Of a DNA stretch of 64,000 nt, positions 28,301 to 37,082 are shown piece after piece. The stretch comes from CAIWHR01 sp963846855 (lineage in GTDB: Bacteria > Pseudomonadota > Gammaproteobacteria > Burkholderiales > Casimicrobiaceae). The stretch covers positions 1,860,001 through 1,924,000 of the forward strand of contig CAWJXK010000008.1 in assembly GCA_963846855.1 (NCBI GenBank), written 5' to 3'. Made by a program: the position numbers and the translations under genes. The notes under the pieces are model-generated. The model had not been told where the DNA came from and searched no databases. It saw only the letters and a list, made by a program, of their open reading frames with translations. Each line of letters starts with the position of its first letter. Position 1 is the stretch's first letter.

Positions 28301-28699
28301 CTAGATCAGCAGACGGCAGAACTGCAGCGCACGCGGTGGGGCGGCGCCGCTGGCGACAAGGACCGAGCGGTCCCTTTCGCGCGCTTCGGCCGGCATCGTA
28401 GCCGACGCCAGCGGGACCATCATTGCGACGAGCGTCACCGGCGGAAGGTCCGGCGCGGCGGTCACGGGCGCGCCGTCGGTGCATTGCACCTCGCACGCGT
28501 TGCCCGACGGGGCCTGCGGCATCGAGGCGGCGTGCTGCCCGCCGCAATGGCCTTCGTGCGCGACCGTCATCGCCGCGGGCGCGCCGAGCGTCATCCCGCT
28601 CGCGCGGAGCGCGCAGGCGTGCGCCGTGACGGCGAGCTGGGCAAAGGCGATGCCGAGGATGCCCAGGCAGGCGAAAAGGCGGCGGCGTGAACAGGTCAT
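28301..28699 (-). CDS. Small secreted Cys/His/Met-rich protein upstream of cusCBA
   Basis: Protein of 132 residues with a signal peptide (RRRLFACLGILGIAFAQLAVTAHA). The mature part holds clustered potential copper ligands: HACALR, AHEGHCGGQHAASMP and CEVQCTDG. Small proteins of this kind often start heavy-metal RND operons; I know no defined function, but a periplasmic copper-binding or sensing role is reasonable. It is 75 bp before cusC on the same strand, with an FNR-like box in its upstream region. The start is well fixed by the signal peptide. Confidence 0.7.
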   Translation of the reverse strand: MTCSRRRLFACLGILGIAFAQLAVTAHACALRASGMTLGAPAAMTVAHEGHCGGQHAASMPQAPSGNACEVQCTDGAPVTAAPDLPPVTLVAMMVPLASATMPAEARERDRSVLVASGAAPPRALQFCRLLI

Positions 28700-28750
28700 G
28701 GGACGGCGAAGTGTTACACGGGACGTTACCCGCGATCCGTCCGGCGAGCC

Positions 28751-28764
28751 TTGATCCGCGTCAA
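28751..28764. promoter_or_regulatory. FNR/Anr-like box upstream of the copper-efflux genes
   Basis: The sequence TTGATCCGCGTCAA matches the FNR/Anr consensus TTGAT-N4-ATCAA in nine of ten positions. It lies 52-65 bp before the start of the small metal-binding protein on the minus strand and just beyond the end of the korB gene. This distance fits activation at about -41.5 from a start site near 28716-28709. Assigned from consensus only. Confidence 0.5.
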
Positions 28765-28782
28765 GGCCCCGCGGAGCGCCGG

Positions 28783-29838
28783 TCAGCGCAGGCTGGCGTT
28801 GAACGCGGCGAGCGCCGCGGCGCCGGGGACGAGATCGGCGTCGGACAACGCGTTGAGGGGCGTATCGGAGGTTTCCTGCGCGTCGTGCAGGTCGTGCGAA
28901 TCCGGATTGGCATAGAGTAGACCGGTCACGATCTCGCCGGCCGCGGCCCGATCGTGCAGGTAATTCATCGCCGCCAGCCGGTTGGTCGGGTCGAAATCGC
29001 GATGGACCTTGCGCAGGCGCACCGTCCCGCCGTCGTGCAGGACGACCTCCTCGAGGCTGCCGCCGTCGTACTCGGCGGTGATCGGATCGCGCGGCACCAT
29101 CACGTCGAGCGCATTGACCGACGCATTGTGCTCGCGCACGTAGTCGTAGCTCTTGGTCGACCCGGGATGGTTGTTGAACGCGACGCACGGGCTGATCACG
29201 TCGATGAACGCGGCGCCTCGATGCAGCACGGCGGCCTCGACCAGCGGGACGAGCTGCGCCTTGTCGCCGGAAAAGCTTCGCGCGACGAAGCTCGCGCCGA
29301 GCTCCAGCGCCAGCATGACGAGGTCGATCGGCTCGTCGGTGTTGATCGCGCCGCGCTTCGCCTTCGAGCCCTTGTCCGCGGTCGCCGAGAACTGCCCCTT
29401 GGTGAGGCCGTAGACACCGTTGTTCTCGACGATGTAGACCATGTTCACCGCGCGGCGGATCACGTGCATGAACTGGCCGATGCCGATCGACGCCGAGTCC
29501 CCGTCGCCGGACACGCCGAGATAGATGAGGTCGCGATTGGCGAGGTTCGCGCCGGTCAGCACCGACGGCATGCGCCCGTGCACGCTGTTGAAGCCATGCG
29601 AATTGCCGAGGAAATAGGTGGGCGTCTTCGACGAGCAGCCGATGCCGGAGAGCTTCGCGACGCGGTGCGGCTCGATGTCGAGGTTGAAGAACGCCTGGAT
29701 GATCGCGGCCGAGATCGAGTCGTGGCCGCAGCCGGCGCACAGCGTCGACACCGCGCCTTCGTAGTCGCGCCGCGTGTAGCCCAGCGCGTTCTTCGGCAGT
29801 CCGGGATGATGCAGCTTGGGCTTGGCGAGATAGGTCAT
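28783..29838 (-). CDS. korB: 2-oxoacid:ferredoxin oxidoreductase beta subunit (second copy)
   Basis: Thiamine-diphosphate-binding subunit of 351 residues. Cysteines in STLCAGCGHDS and GIGCSSKTP and the TPP/Mg motif GDGDSASIGIGQFMH with VENNGVYGLTKGQ match KorB/PorB. The enzyme oxidatively decarboxylates a 2-oxoacid with CoA and reduces ferredoxin. It is 28 bp downstream of its alpha/gamma partner. The substrate (2-oxoglutarate most often for this type; pyruvate or aromatic 2-oxoacids possible) cannot be decided. Last gene of the ferredoxin cluster. Confidence 0.9.
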   Translation of the reverse strand: MTYLAKPKLHHPGLPKNALGYTRRDYEGAVSTLCAGCGHDSISAAIIQAFFNLDIEPHRVAKLSGIGCSSKTPTYFLGNSHGFNSVHGRMPSVLTGANLANRDLIYLGVSGDGDSASIGIGQFMHVIRRAVNMVYIVENNGVYGLTKGQFSATADKGSKAKRGAINTDEPIDLVMLALELGASFVARSFSGDKAQLVPLVEAAVLHRGAAFIDVISPCVAFNNHPGSTKSYDYVREHNASVNALDVMVPRDPITAEYDGGSLEEVVLHDGGTVRLRKVHRDFDPTNRLAAMNYLHDRAAAGEIVTGLLYANPDSHDLHDAQETSDTPLNALSDADLVPGAAALAAFNASLR

Positions 29839-29866
29839 GGCCGTAACGGGGGTCAGATGCCGACGC

Positions 29867-31720
29867 TCACGGCGCGACCTTGCGCAGCGGCGTCACGTTG
29901 AAGTTGGCGGCCTTCTCGCCGATCTCCTGCGTGATGAAGCGCGCGGTGATCGGCGTGCCGTCGTAGTGCAGCACGGAAATGAGTTTGGCGGGGTCGATCC
30001 CGCATTCGTTGACGAGCAGCATGCGGAGCTGCGCGTCGCGGTTCTGCTCGACGACGAAAACGTGCTCGTGCGCGGCGATGAAGGCCGCGACCGCGTCGGC
30101 GAACGGAAACGCGCGGATGCGCAGCCGGTCGAGGTGAATCCCGGACGCGGCGAGCGTTGCGAGCGACTCCGCCATCGCGGCGCCGGTCGAGCCGTACCAG
30201 ATGACGCCGGCGCGGGCGGGCTTGTCCGCCTTCTGGACGACCGGTGCCGGCACGAGCTTCTTCGCGGTTTCGAACTTGTGCAGCAGCCGCTGCATGTTGT
30301 CGACGTACGCGGGGCCTTCCTCGGTGTAGCGTGCGTAGCGGTCCTTGGTCGTGCCGCGCGTGAAATACGAGCCGCGCGTCGCGTGCGTGCCTGGATAGGT
30401 CCGGAACGGAATGCCGTCGCCATCGACGTCGAGGTAACGGCCGAACGTCTTGCCGGCGGCAAGCTCGTCGGCCGTCATCACCTTGCCGCGGTCGAGCGTG
30501 CGCTTGTCATCCCATTCGAGCGGTGCGGTCAGCCACTCCTGCATTCCGATGTCGAGATCCGACAGCACGAAGATCGGCGTCTGCAGACGGTCGGCGAGGT
30601 CGAGCGCGGTCGCCGCCATCGCAAAGCACTCGGTCGGGTCCTCGGGGAAAAGCAGCGGATGCTTGGTGTCGCCGTGCGACGCGTACGCGCACAACAGCAC
30701 GTCCGCCTGCTGCGTGCGCGTCGGCATCCCGGTCGACGGACTGCCGCGCTGGATGTCGAACAGCACGGCCGGGATCTCGGCGAAATACGCGAGCCCGATG
30801 AACTCCTGCATCAGCGAGATGCCGGGGCCCGAGGTCGCCGTGAACGCACGTGCGCCGTTCCAGGCGGCGCCGATCACCATGCCGATCGAGGCGAGCTCGT
30901 CCTCGGCCTGGACGATCGCGTATTTGTGTCGGCTGGTCGCAGCATCGACGCGCAGCTTGCGACAGTGCTTGGCAAACGCCTCGGCCAGCGACGACGACGG
31001 CGTGATCGGGTACCACGCGCAGACGGTCGCGCCGCCGTACACGCAGCCCAGCGCGGCCGCATTGTTGCCATCGATGAAGATCCGGTCGCCCACCGCCTCC
31101 GCGCGCTCGACGTGCATCGGCAACGGGCAGGAAAAATGGGCAAGCGCGTAATCCCTTCCGAGCGCCAGCGCCTTCCGGTTCGATTCGAGCAGCGCCTCCT
31201 TGCCGCGATACTGCTCGGCGAAGAGGTTCTCGATCTCGGCGGGGTCGATCGCGAGCAGCGCGGACAGCGCGCCCAGGTAGATGATGTTCTTGAAGAGCTG
31301 CCGCTGGCGCGCGTCGGTGTACGCGGCGTTGCAGATCGCGGTGAGCGGCATGCCGAGGATCGTCACGTCGCTGCGGAAGCTCGTCGCCGGAAGCTCGCGC
31401 GTCGAGTCGTAGAAAAGGTAGCCGCCGCCCTCGAGCTCGCCGACGTCCTTGTCCCAGGTCTGCGGGTTCATCGCGACCATCAGGTCGACGCCGCCGCGGC
31501 GGCCGCGCCAGCCTGCGGCCGTGACGCGCACCTCGTACCACGTCGGCAGCCCCTGGATGTTCGACGGGAAGATGTTGCGCGCCGACACCGGCACGCCCAT
31601 CCGCAGGATCGCCTTGGCGAACAGCGCGTTGGCCGATGCCGAGCCCGAGCCGTTGACGTTGGCGAACTTGACGACGAAGTCGTTGATCCGCGCGATCGGT
31701 TCCTTGGTGCGTCTTGCCAT
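29867..31720 (-). CDS. korA: 2-oxoacid:acceptor oxidoreductase alpha subunit with fused gamma domain (second copy)
   Basis: Protein of 617 residues joining the gamma domain (residues about 10-190: NGSGSASANALFAKAILRMG, NIFPSNIQGLPTWYEV) to the alpha PP-domain (about 215-617: GNNAAALGCVYGGATVCAWYPITPSSSLAEAF, AEDELASIGMVIGAAWNGARA, TSGPGISLMQEF, QRGSPSTGMPTRTQQAD). It supplies CoA and substrate binding for the beta subunit. The ATG has a GGAG site and sits 5 bp after the upstream flavoprotein gene, pointing to a complex of all three products. Confidence 0.9.
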   Translation of the reverse strand: MARRTKEPIARINDFVVKFANVNGSGSASANALFAKAILRMGVPVSARNIFPSNIQGLPTWYEVRVTAAGWRGRRGGVDLMVAMNPQTWDKDVGELEGGGYLFYDSTRELPATSFRSDVTILGMPLTAICNAAYTDARQRQLFKNIIYLGALSALLAIDPAEIENLFAEQYRGKEALLESNRKALALGRDYALAHFSCPLPMHVERAEAVGDRIFIDGNNAAALGCVYGGATVCAWYPITPSSSLAEAFAKHCRKLRVDAATSRHKYAIVQAEDELASIGMVIGAAWNGARAFTATSGPGISLMQEFIGLAYFAEIPAVLFDIQRGSPSTGMPTRTQQADVLLCAYASHGDTKHPLLFPEDPTECFAMAATALDLADRLQTPIFVLSDLDIGMQEWLTAPLEWDDKRTLDRGKVMTADELAAGKTFGRYLDVDGDGIPFRTYPGTHATRGSYFTRGTTKDRYARYTEEGPAYVDNMQRLLHKFETAKKLVPAPVVQKADKPARAGVIWYGSTGAAMAESLATLAASGIHLDRLRIRAFPFADAVAAFIAAHEHVFVVEQNRDAQLRMLLVNECGIDPAKLISVLHYDGTPITARFITQEIGEKAANFNVTPLRKVAP

Positions 31721-31725
31721 CGCGC

Positions 31726-33591
31726 TCACTCCGCCGCCACGCCGGCGATCTCGCTCGCCGCACGAACCGTTGCAGGCGCGTGCCGCGTGCGGCAGCGGTC
31801 GAGCGCCTGGGCGGGCTCGAACAGGAATTTCTGCATGTCCCATGCGCCGGTCGGGCAGCGCTCGGCGCATAGCCCGCAGTGCAGGCAGACGTCCTCGTCC
31901 TTCGCCATCACGCGGCCCGTCTTGAGCGCGCCGGAAACATAGATGTCCTGCGCGAGGTCCTCCGCCGGCGCGCGCAGCCGCGCGCGGAGGTCGGCCTCGT
32001 CGCCATTGCTCGTGAAGGTGATGCAGTCCATCGGGCAGATGTCGACGCAGGCGTCGCATTCGATGCACAGCGTGTCGCTGAACACCGTCTGCACGTCGCA
32101 GTTGAGGCAGCGCCTCGTCTCGGCGAGCGCCAGCTTCGGGTCGAATCCCAGCTCGACCTCGACGCGGATGCTCTTCAGCGCGATCTTGGTGTCCTTGAGC
32201 GGCACGCGGAAGCGGCGGTCGCCCGAGATCGCATTGTCGTAGCTCCACTCGTGGATGCCCATCTTCTGCGAGATGAGGCTCGTGTGCGGCGGCGGTCGGC
32301 GCGCGATGTCCTCGCCGCGGCACTGCAGGTCGATCGAGATCGCCGCCTCGTGCCCATGTGCAACCGCCCAGATGATGTTCTTCGGGCCGAACGCCGAATC
32401 GCCGCCGAAGTAGACGCCGGCGCGGGTCGACGCCATCGTCCTCTTGTCCAGCACAGGCAGCCCGTGCCGGTCGAACTCGATGCCGAGGTCGCGCTCGATC
32501 CAGGGAAATGCGTTTTCCTGCCCGATCGCGACCAGCACGTCGTCGCAGGGAATGTGCACCGGGGGCTCGCCCGTCGGCACGAGCTCGCGCCGCCCGTTCG
32601 CGTCGATTCGCGGCGTGACCTTCTCGAACGTGACGCCGGTGAGCTTGCCGGCGTCGTGCGTGAATTCCTTCGGCACGAGGAAATTGTGGATCGGGATCCC
32701 CTCGTGCATCGCGTCTTCCTTCTCCCACGGCGACGCCTTCATCTCGGCGAAGCCCGAGCGCACGACGACCTGCACGCTCTCGCCGCCCAGCCGGCGCGAG
32801 CTCCTGCAGCAGTCCATCGCCGTGTTGCCGCCGCCCAGCACGACGACTCGCTTGCCGATCCTCGTGGTGTGGCCGAACGAGACGCTCGCGAGCCAGTCGA
32901 GCCCGATGTGGACGTTCGCCGAAGCTTCGCTGCGGCCCGGCACCTCGAGGTCGCGGCCGCGCGGCGCGCCGCTGCCGACGAATACGGCGTCCCAGGGTTC
33001 CGCGAGCAGCGACTTGAGACTGTCGATGCGTTTGCCGGCGCGAAACTCGACGCCGAGGTCGAGCACATAGCCGACCTCCTCGTCGATGACCGATTCGGGA
33101 AGGCGGAAGCGCGGTATCTGGCTGCGGATCATGCCTGCGCTGCGGGAGTCCCCGTCGAACAGCACGCATTCGTACCCGAGCGGCGCGAGGTCGCGGGCGA
33201 CGGTCAGCGACGCGGGACCCGCGCCGACCAGCGCGATCCGCTTGCCGTTGCCCTTGGCGGGGCGCTCGGGCAGGCGATCGCGAATGTCTTCCTTGTAGTC
33301 GGCGGCGACGCGCTTCAGCCGGCAGATGGCGACCGGCTCGGACTTCGCCTTCTTGTCACCGCCCTCCTCGACGCGGCCGCGGCGGCACGCGGGCTCGCAG
33401 GGCCGGTCGCAGGTGCGCCCCAGGATGCCCGGAAAGACATTGGACTCCCAGTTGACGAGGTAGGCGTCGCCGTAGCGGCCCGCCGCGATCAGGCGAATGT
33501 ATTCGGGAACCGGCGTGTGCGCCGGGCACGCCCATTGGCAATCGACCACCTTGTGGAAGTAGTCGGGCTGGGCGATATCCGTCGGTTTCAA
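31726..33591 (-). CDS. GltD-like FAD/NAD(P) oxidoreductase with C-terminal 2x[4Fe-4S] ferredoxin domain
   Basis: Protein of 621 residues. The N-terminal cysteine-rich helical region (CQWACPAHTPVPEYIRLI, GRTCDRPCEPACRRG) binds Fe-S clusters as in GltD. It is followed by the FAD fold IALVGAGPASLTVARDLAPLG and the NAD(P) fold VVVLGGGNTAMDCCRSSRRLG. The C terminus holds two ferredoxin motifs, CIECDACVDICPMDC and CLHCGLCAERCPTGAWDM. It would link the adjacent KorAB to NAD(P)(H), like the flavoprotein subunit of phenylglyoxylate-type oxidoreductases. A TTG at 33591 is chosen because AGGAGA precedes it and family homology begins there; no suitable ATG exists. Confidence 0.85.
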   Translation of the reverse strand: MKPTDIAQPDYFHKVVDCQWACPAHTPVPEYIRLIAAGRYGDAYLVNWESNVFPGILGRTCDRPCEPACRRGRVEEGGDKKAKSEPVAICRLKRVAADYKEDIRDRLPERPAKGNGKRIALVGAGPASLTVARDLAPLGYECVLFDGDSRSAGMIRSQIPRFRLPESVIDEEVGYVLDLGVEFRAGKRIDSLKSLLAEPWDAVFVGSGAPRGRDLEVPGRSEASANVHIGLDWLASVSFGHTTRIGKRVVVLGGGNTAMDCCRSSRRLGGESVQVVVRSGFAEMKASPWEKEDAMHEGIPIHNFLVPKEFTHDAGKLTGVTFEKVTPRIDANGRRELVPTGEPPVHIPCDDVLVAIGQENAFPWIERDLGIEFDRHGLPVLDKRTMASTRAGVYFGGDSAFGPKNIIWAVAHGHEAAISIDLQCRGEDIARRPPPHTSLISQKMGIHEWSYDNAISGDRRFRVPLKDTKIALKSIRVEVELGFDPKLALAETRRCLNCDVQTVFSDTLCIECDACVDICPMDCITFTSNGDEADLRARLRAPAEDLAQDIYVSGALKTGRVMAKDEDVCLHCGLCAERCPTGAWDMQKFLFEPAQALDRCRTRHAPATVRAASEIAGVAAE

Positions 33592-33744
33592 ACGTGTTTC
33601 TCCTGTGGCGGCGACAGGTCTTCGAGTTTTTCGGGTGGCGCACCCTCCCGCAAGCACGTTTTGCGCCCGGACCTGTATGCGCTGCCGCGCATGCTACGCC
33701 TGCGCGCGCGCCGACGAAAGCCGTTACAGGATCAGGGTCTTCTC

Positions 33745-33765
33745 CGTCGACGGAGCGTCGACGGA
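33745..33765. repeat. Two copies of palindromic 10-mer CGTCGACGGA
   Basis: CGTCGACGGA occurs twice with one base between (11-bp period, about one helical turn), each containing the palindrome CGTCGACG. It is in the 244-bp gene-free gap upstream of the GltD-like gene. This geometry suits an operator, but no matching regulator is encoded in the window. Confidence 0.4.
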
Positions 33766-33784
33766 ATTTGCGGCACGAAATGCG

Positions 33785-33811
33785 AGGCCCGGCGAAGGTG
33801 CCGGGCCTTTC
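33785..33811. terminator. GC-rich hairpin after the 739-residue protein gene
   Basis: AGGCCCGGC and GCCGGGCCT (33785-33793 and 33800-33808) form a 9-bp stem with a six-base loop. A short T-run flanks it on the plus strand and only weakly on the minus strand. It lies 25 bp beyond the minus-strand stop at 33836 and probably separates the two ferredoxin sub-operons. Confidence 0.5.
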
Positions 33812-33835
33812 ATGCGCGCGACGAGCGCCCGCCGC

Positions 33836-36055
33836 TCAGCGGAACGGCTCGGCGCGCTTGATGAGCTCGTCGAGACCGGGCTCGTTCGGATTGCGCGGCT
33901 TGCCCGGATGGATGATCGCGACCTGGCACGCTTCGGCGGCCTCGACCAGCTGACGGAAGGTGCCGGCGTCGATGTCCTTGATGTACGCCTGCTTGTTGTC
34001 GTTGTAGGTGAACATCTTGTCGTTGATCGTCTGGCATTCGTTGCAGCTCGGGCAGCGCGACGTCTCGATCCACGCCTCGTCGGACGGAGGCGCATCCGCA
34101 GCGGGCTCGGTCACCGGGGCCGCAGCTGCTGCGGGGTTCGCCGCAGCCGATTCGGGCACACCGGCCGCGGGCGTCCGGGCGGAGGCGGCCTGCAGCGCTT
34201 CCTGCGCCACCTGCCGCTCGACTTCCCATGCGGCGCGCTCTCGTGCCAGGAGCCTCTCGGCGTGCGAATCGTGAATGCCGGCATGCTCCTGCAGCCGGTG
34301 CCACAGGAGGAGGCAGCGCCTGGTTCCCTGCATCAGCCGCGCATCGACGATGACGCGATGCAGCCGGTCGTCGGCATCCACGGCCCACAGATACGGAATT
34401 TGCTCGGAGGCCGGACGCTCGGGCAGCTTCAGCCATTCGGCGACCGGCAGCATGCCGGCGTTCCAGCGCTCGCGCGGCACGACGGCGAAATGCGTCGTGT
34501 AGCGGCGGTCGCAGAGGACGAAATCGGCGTAGCTGAACGCGACGTCCTCGCTGACGCGCTGCATCGATTCGTCCGCGTATTCGAACGATTCCTGCGCCCA
34601 GTCGGCGTCGGGATTGCGGTTGTGCTCGAGCGAGAATCGGTCCGCCCAGTTTTCGCCGGCGGCAGCGTCGTACGTGAACGCCGGAAAGGCGCGCGACTCC
34701 TTCGCGGCCGCCGCGGTCAGGTACGGCGGCAGGTCGCCGGCGGCCGCGGGCGAGCCCGCGAAGATGCTGAACAGCGCCGGCCCGCGTGCGGCAAACCCGC
34801 GTGCCACGCGCTCGCGCATCGCGTACAGGTCGGCGGAGGTCGCCTGCAGCACGTACATGCCGCCGAGACCCATCGCCGTCGTGGCAAGGCGGGTGCTCCG
34901 CACGCCGAAGGCGAAGTGACCGGTGCCGATCGATGCCTCCTCGAGGAGCTCGGTCTGCTGCACCAGCACCTTCACCGGCAGACCGGCGGAGAGCATCTCG
35001 ATCAGGCCCGCGTTCTCCGGCGCGTCGTTGCGCTCCGGCGGGATGCAGACGAGATAGTTCGGGAACAGCGCGAGGTCGTCCGTCGTGAGCGCGTTCTCGT
35101 CATAACGCTCGAAGAACGCGTCGTGATCGGCCTCGACGTACGCGCCGTCGGACTCGAGCTCGGCAATGGCGATTGCCTTGACGACTTTGACGAGCCGCGG
35201 CAGGCGCGTGCGGTACGCGTCCGCGGCGGCCGCGCAGTCGTCGAACGCGAATTCGAAGGCCGCGCCGGCGCCGGCGCCGGCCGGATGCGCGTAGAACGGC
35301 TGTGTGCGAAGAACTTCGAGCGCCCATTCGATGCGCTGCCTGCGCGCCGGCGGGAGCTCGTCGCTGGGCGCGCCGCGCACCACGAGCTTTGACATCACGG
35401 CGAAATCGAAGACGTCGGCGTGTCCCGATCCGATCGACGCGGCGAGCGCCTTCGGCTGCTGGCCCGCGGCCGAGCGCGCGAAGGCCGCGCGCCGGATGTC
35501 GGAGAGCTTGCGCATCAGCGAGTCGACCAGCGCGCGGAATTCCTGTCCCTTGCGCGCCTGCGTGTGCCGCCACGCCTGCGTGACGAAGCGTGCGGGCAGC
35601 GCGGCGTCGCAATCGACCACCAGGCCGTCCTGCTTGAGTGCGTCGCCGGCCTGCGCGAGCACCTTGCCGACCGTCTCGTCCGCGTCCACGCCGAGCTTCT
35701 GCGCGGCGCTCGCCCAGAGCTCCGACAGCTCGCCCGTCGCACCCGCCGCGACCATCACGCGGAGCTCGCGCTCGAGCCGCAGCACGTGCTTGCGCATCCG
35801 CTCGCCTTCGAGCCCGCGCGGGGCGAGATCGGCGATCAGCGCGCCGACGATGCCCGACAGCGAATGGACGTAGTCGGCGCCGGCCGCCTCCGGCAGCACC
35901 AGCGGAAAATCGTAGCGCAATCGCGAAAGATCGCGGTATCCGGCGAGCAGCGCGGGGCGCAGCGCGCCAATGTCGATCGGCGCGAGGCCGTCGCCGTCGC
36001 GCTTGCCGGTCATGTGGAAGACCAGCTGGTCCTGGAATTTCGCGACCATGTCCAT
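33836..36055 (-). CDS. Uncharacterised 739-residue protein with C-terminal CxxCxxC ferredoxin-like domain
   Basis: I do not recognise a family for the first 620 residues. They are mostly helical and soluble, without signal peptide or clear nucleotide-binding motif; the middle part contains GLGGMYVLQATSADLYAMRERVARGF. Next comes an Ala/Pro-rich linker (about 620-660). The end is a small domain with C668, C671, C674 (CPSCNECQ) and C710 (EACQVAIIHPG), as expected for one [4Fe-4S] cluster. It follows korB (first copy) by 35 bp on the same strand, so it probably takes electrons from or scaffolds the oxidoreductase. Start at 36055 with a weak ribosome site. Confidence 0.8.
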   Translation of the reverse strand: MDMVAKFQDQLVFHMTGKRDGDGLAPIDIGALRPALLAGYRDLSRLRYDFPLVLPEAAGADYVHSLSGIVGALIADLAPRGLEGERMRKHVLRLERELRVMVAAGATGELSELWASAAQKLGVDADETVGKVLAQAGDALKQDGLVVDCDAALPARFVTQAWRHTQARKGQEFRALVDSLMRKLSDIRRAAFARSAAGQQPKALAASIGSGHADVFDFAVMSKLVVRGAPSDELPPARRQRIEWALEVLRTQPFYAHPAGAGAGAAFEFAFDDCAAAADAYRTRLPRLVKVVKAIAIAELESDGAYVEADHDAFFERYDENALTTDDLALFPNYLVCIPPERNDAPENAGLIEMLSAGLPVKVLVQQTELLEEASIGTGHFAFGVRSTRLATTAMGLGGMYVLQATSADLYAMRERVARGFAARGPALFSIFAGSPAAAGDLPPYLTAAAAKESRAFPAFTYDAAAGENWADRFSLEHNRNPDADWAQESFEYADESMQRVSEDVAFSYADFVLCDRRYTTHFAVVPRERWNAGMLPVAEWLKLPERPASEQIPYLWAVDADDRLHRVIVDARLMQGTRRCLLLWHRLQEHAGIHDSHAERLLARERAAWEVERQVAQEALQAASARTPAAGVPESAAANPAAAAAPVTEPAADAPPSDEAWIETSRCPSCNECQTINDKMFTYNDNKQAYIKDIDAGTFRQLVEAAEACQVAIIHPGKPRNPNEPGLDELIKRAEPFR

Positions 36056-36090
36056 GGAAAATTCGCTCTCGCTAGAGTCGTGTCGGCGGA

Positions 36091-37080
36091 TTACGCGGCG
36101 CGCTTGCGCGCTGCGTCGTCCTCGGGCCAGATCGTGACCTTGTCGAATTCCGCCTCGAGGCCCGCGCGGGTCTTTTCCGGCGTGCGCGGCGCTCCGGCGC
36201 CCCGCAAATCCTCGTAACAGGGGACGTCGGGGTTCTCGTAGAGGATGCCGACCGGTATCGGATCCTCGGACGACGCGATCTCGCGCGCCCGGTGGATGTC
36301 GAGCGGATCGTGCTCGCGCTGGTTCTTGTAGATGCGGCTCGTCTCGGCGGAGAGCTGCAGGCCCTTCGCATGCGTCAGCAGCAGCGTCTTGCCCGGGTCG
36401 TGCAGCCACGGCTCGAACATCTTGGGCAGGAACTCGGGGCAGCGCTGGATGATGCGGATGAACGAGAAGCCGCGGTGGTGATACGCCTTGGCGATGATGT
36501 CGTAGAGGAGCTCGGGGATCCAGTCGACCGCCTGCGCGACGAACGAGACGTTCTGCACGCCCAGCGTGACGGTCAGCGGATTTAGCGCCTCGAGCAGCGA
36601 TCCGCGTGGCGTCGTGTTGCTCTTCGTGCCGATCGGGGAGGTCGGCGATGCCTGCTTCTTGGTCAATCCGTATACGTGGTTGTCGTGCAGGATCACAGTG
36701 AGATTCATGTTGTAGCGGATCGCGTGGATCCAATGCGCGGCGCCGATGCTGCAGCAGTCGCCGTCACCGGTGTTCACGAACACCGACAGGTCCGGGCGCG
36801 CCATCTTGACGCCCTCGGCGATCGGGAACGCGCGACCGTGGATCCCGTGGAAGCCGTATGTCTTCATGTAGTGCGGGAACCGGCTCGAGCAGCCGATGCC
36901 GGACACGAAGACGGTGCGCTCCGGCGCGAGGTCCTCGTCGCGGCACAGCCGCTGCACGGCCGCCAGGATCGCGTTGTCGCCGCAGCCGTTGCACCAGCGC
37001 GGCACGCCGCCCTGGTAATCCTCGAGGCTGTGGTGCTCCTCGTGGAGCTTGATGATGCATTGGGTGACCGGGGACGCCAT
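36091..37080 (-). CDS. korB: 2-oxoacid:ferredoxin oxidoreductase beta subunit (first copy)
   Basis: TPP-binding subunit of 329 residues. PRWCNGCGDNAILAAVQRL, VSGIGCSSRFPHYM, GRAFPIAEGVKMARPDL and the TPP motif NTGDGDCCSIGAAHWIHAIRYN are present. HDNHVYGLTKKQASPTSPIG is typical of the KorB type. The chain differs strongly from the second copy at 28783-29838, so the two probably act on different 2-oxoacids. The ATG at 37080 follows an AGGAAAG site and lies 2 bp beyond the korA stop. Confidence 0.9.
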   Translation of the reverse strand: MASPVTQCIIKLHEEHHSLEDYQGGVPRWCNGCGDNAILAAVQRLCRDEDLAPERTVFVSGIGCSSRFPHYMKTYGFHGIHGRAFPIAEGVKMARPDLSVFVNTGDGDCCSIGAAHWIHAIRYNMNLTVILHDNHVYGLTKKQASPTSPIGTKSNTTPRGSLLEALNPLTVTLGVQNVSFVAQAVDWIPELLYDIIAKAYHHRGFSFIRIIQRCPEFLPKMFEPWLHDPGKTLLLTHAKGLQLSAETSRIYKNQREHDPLDIHRAREIASSEDPIPVGILYENPDVPCYEDLRGAGAPRTPEKTRAGLEAEFDKVTIWPEDDAARKRAA

Positions 37081-37082
37081 GG

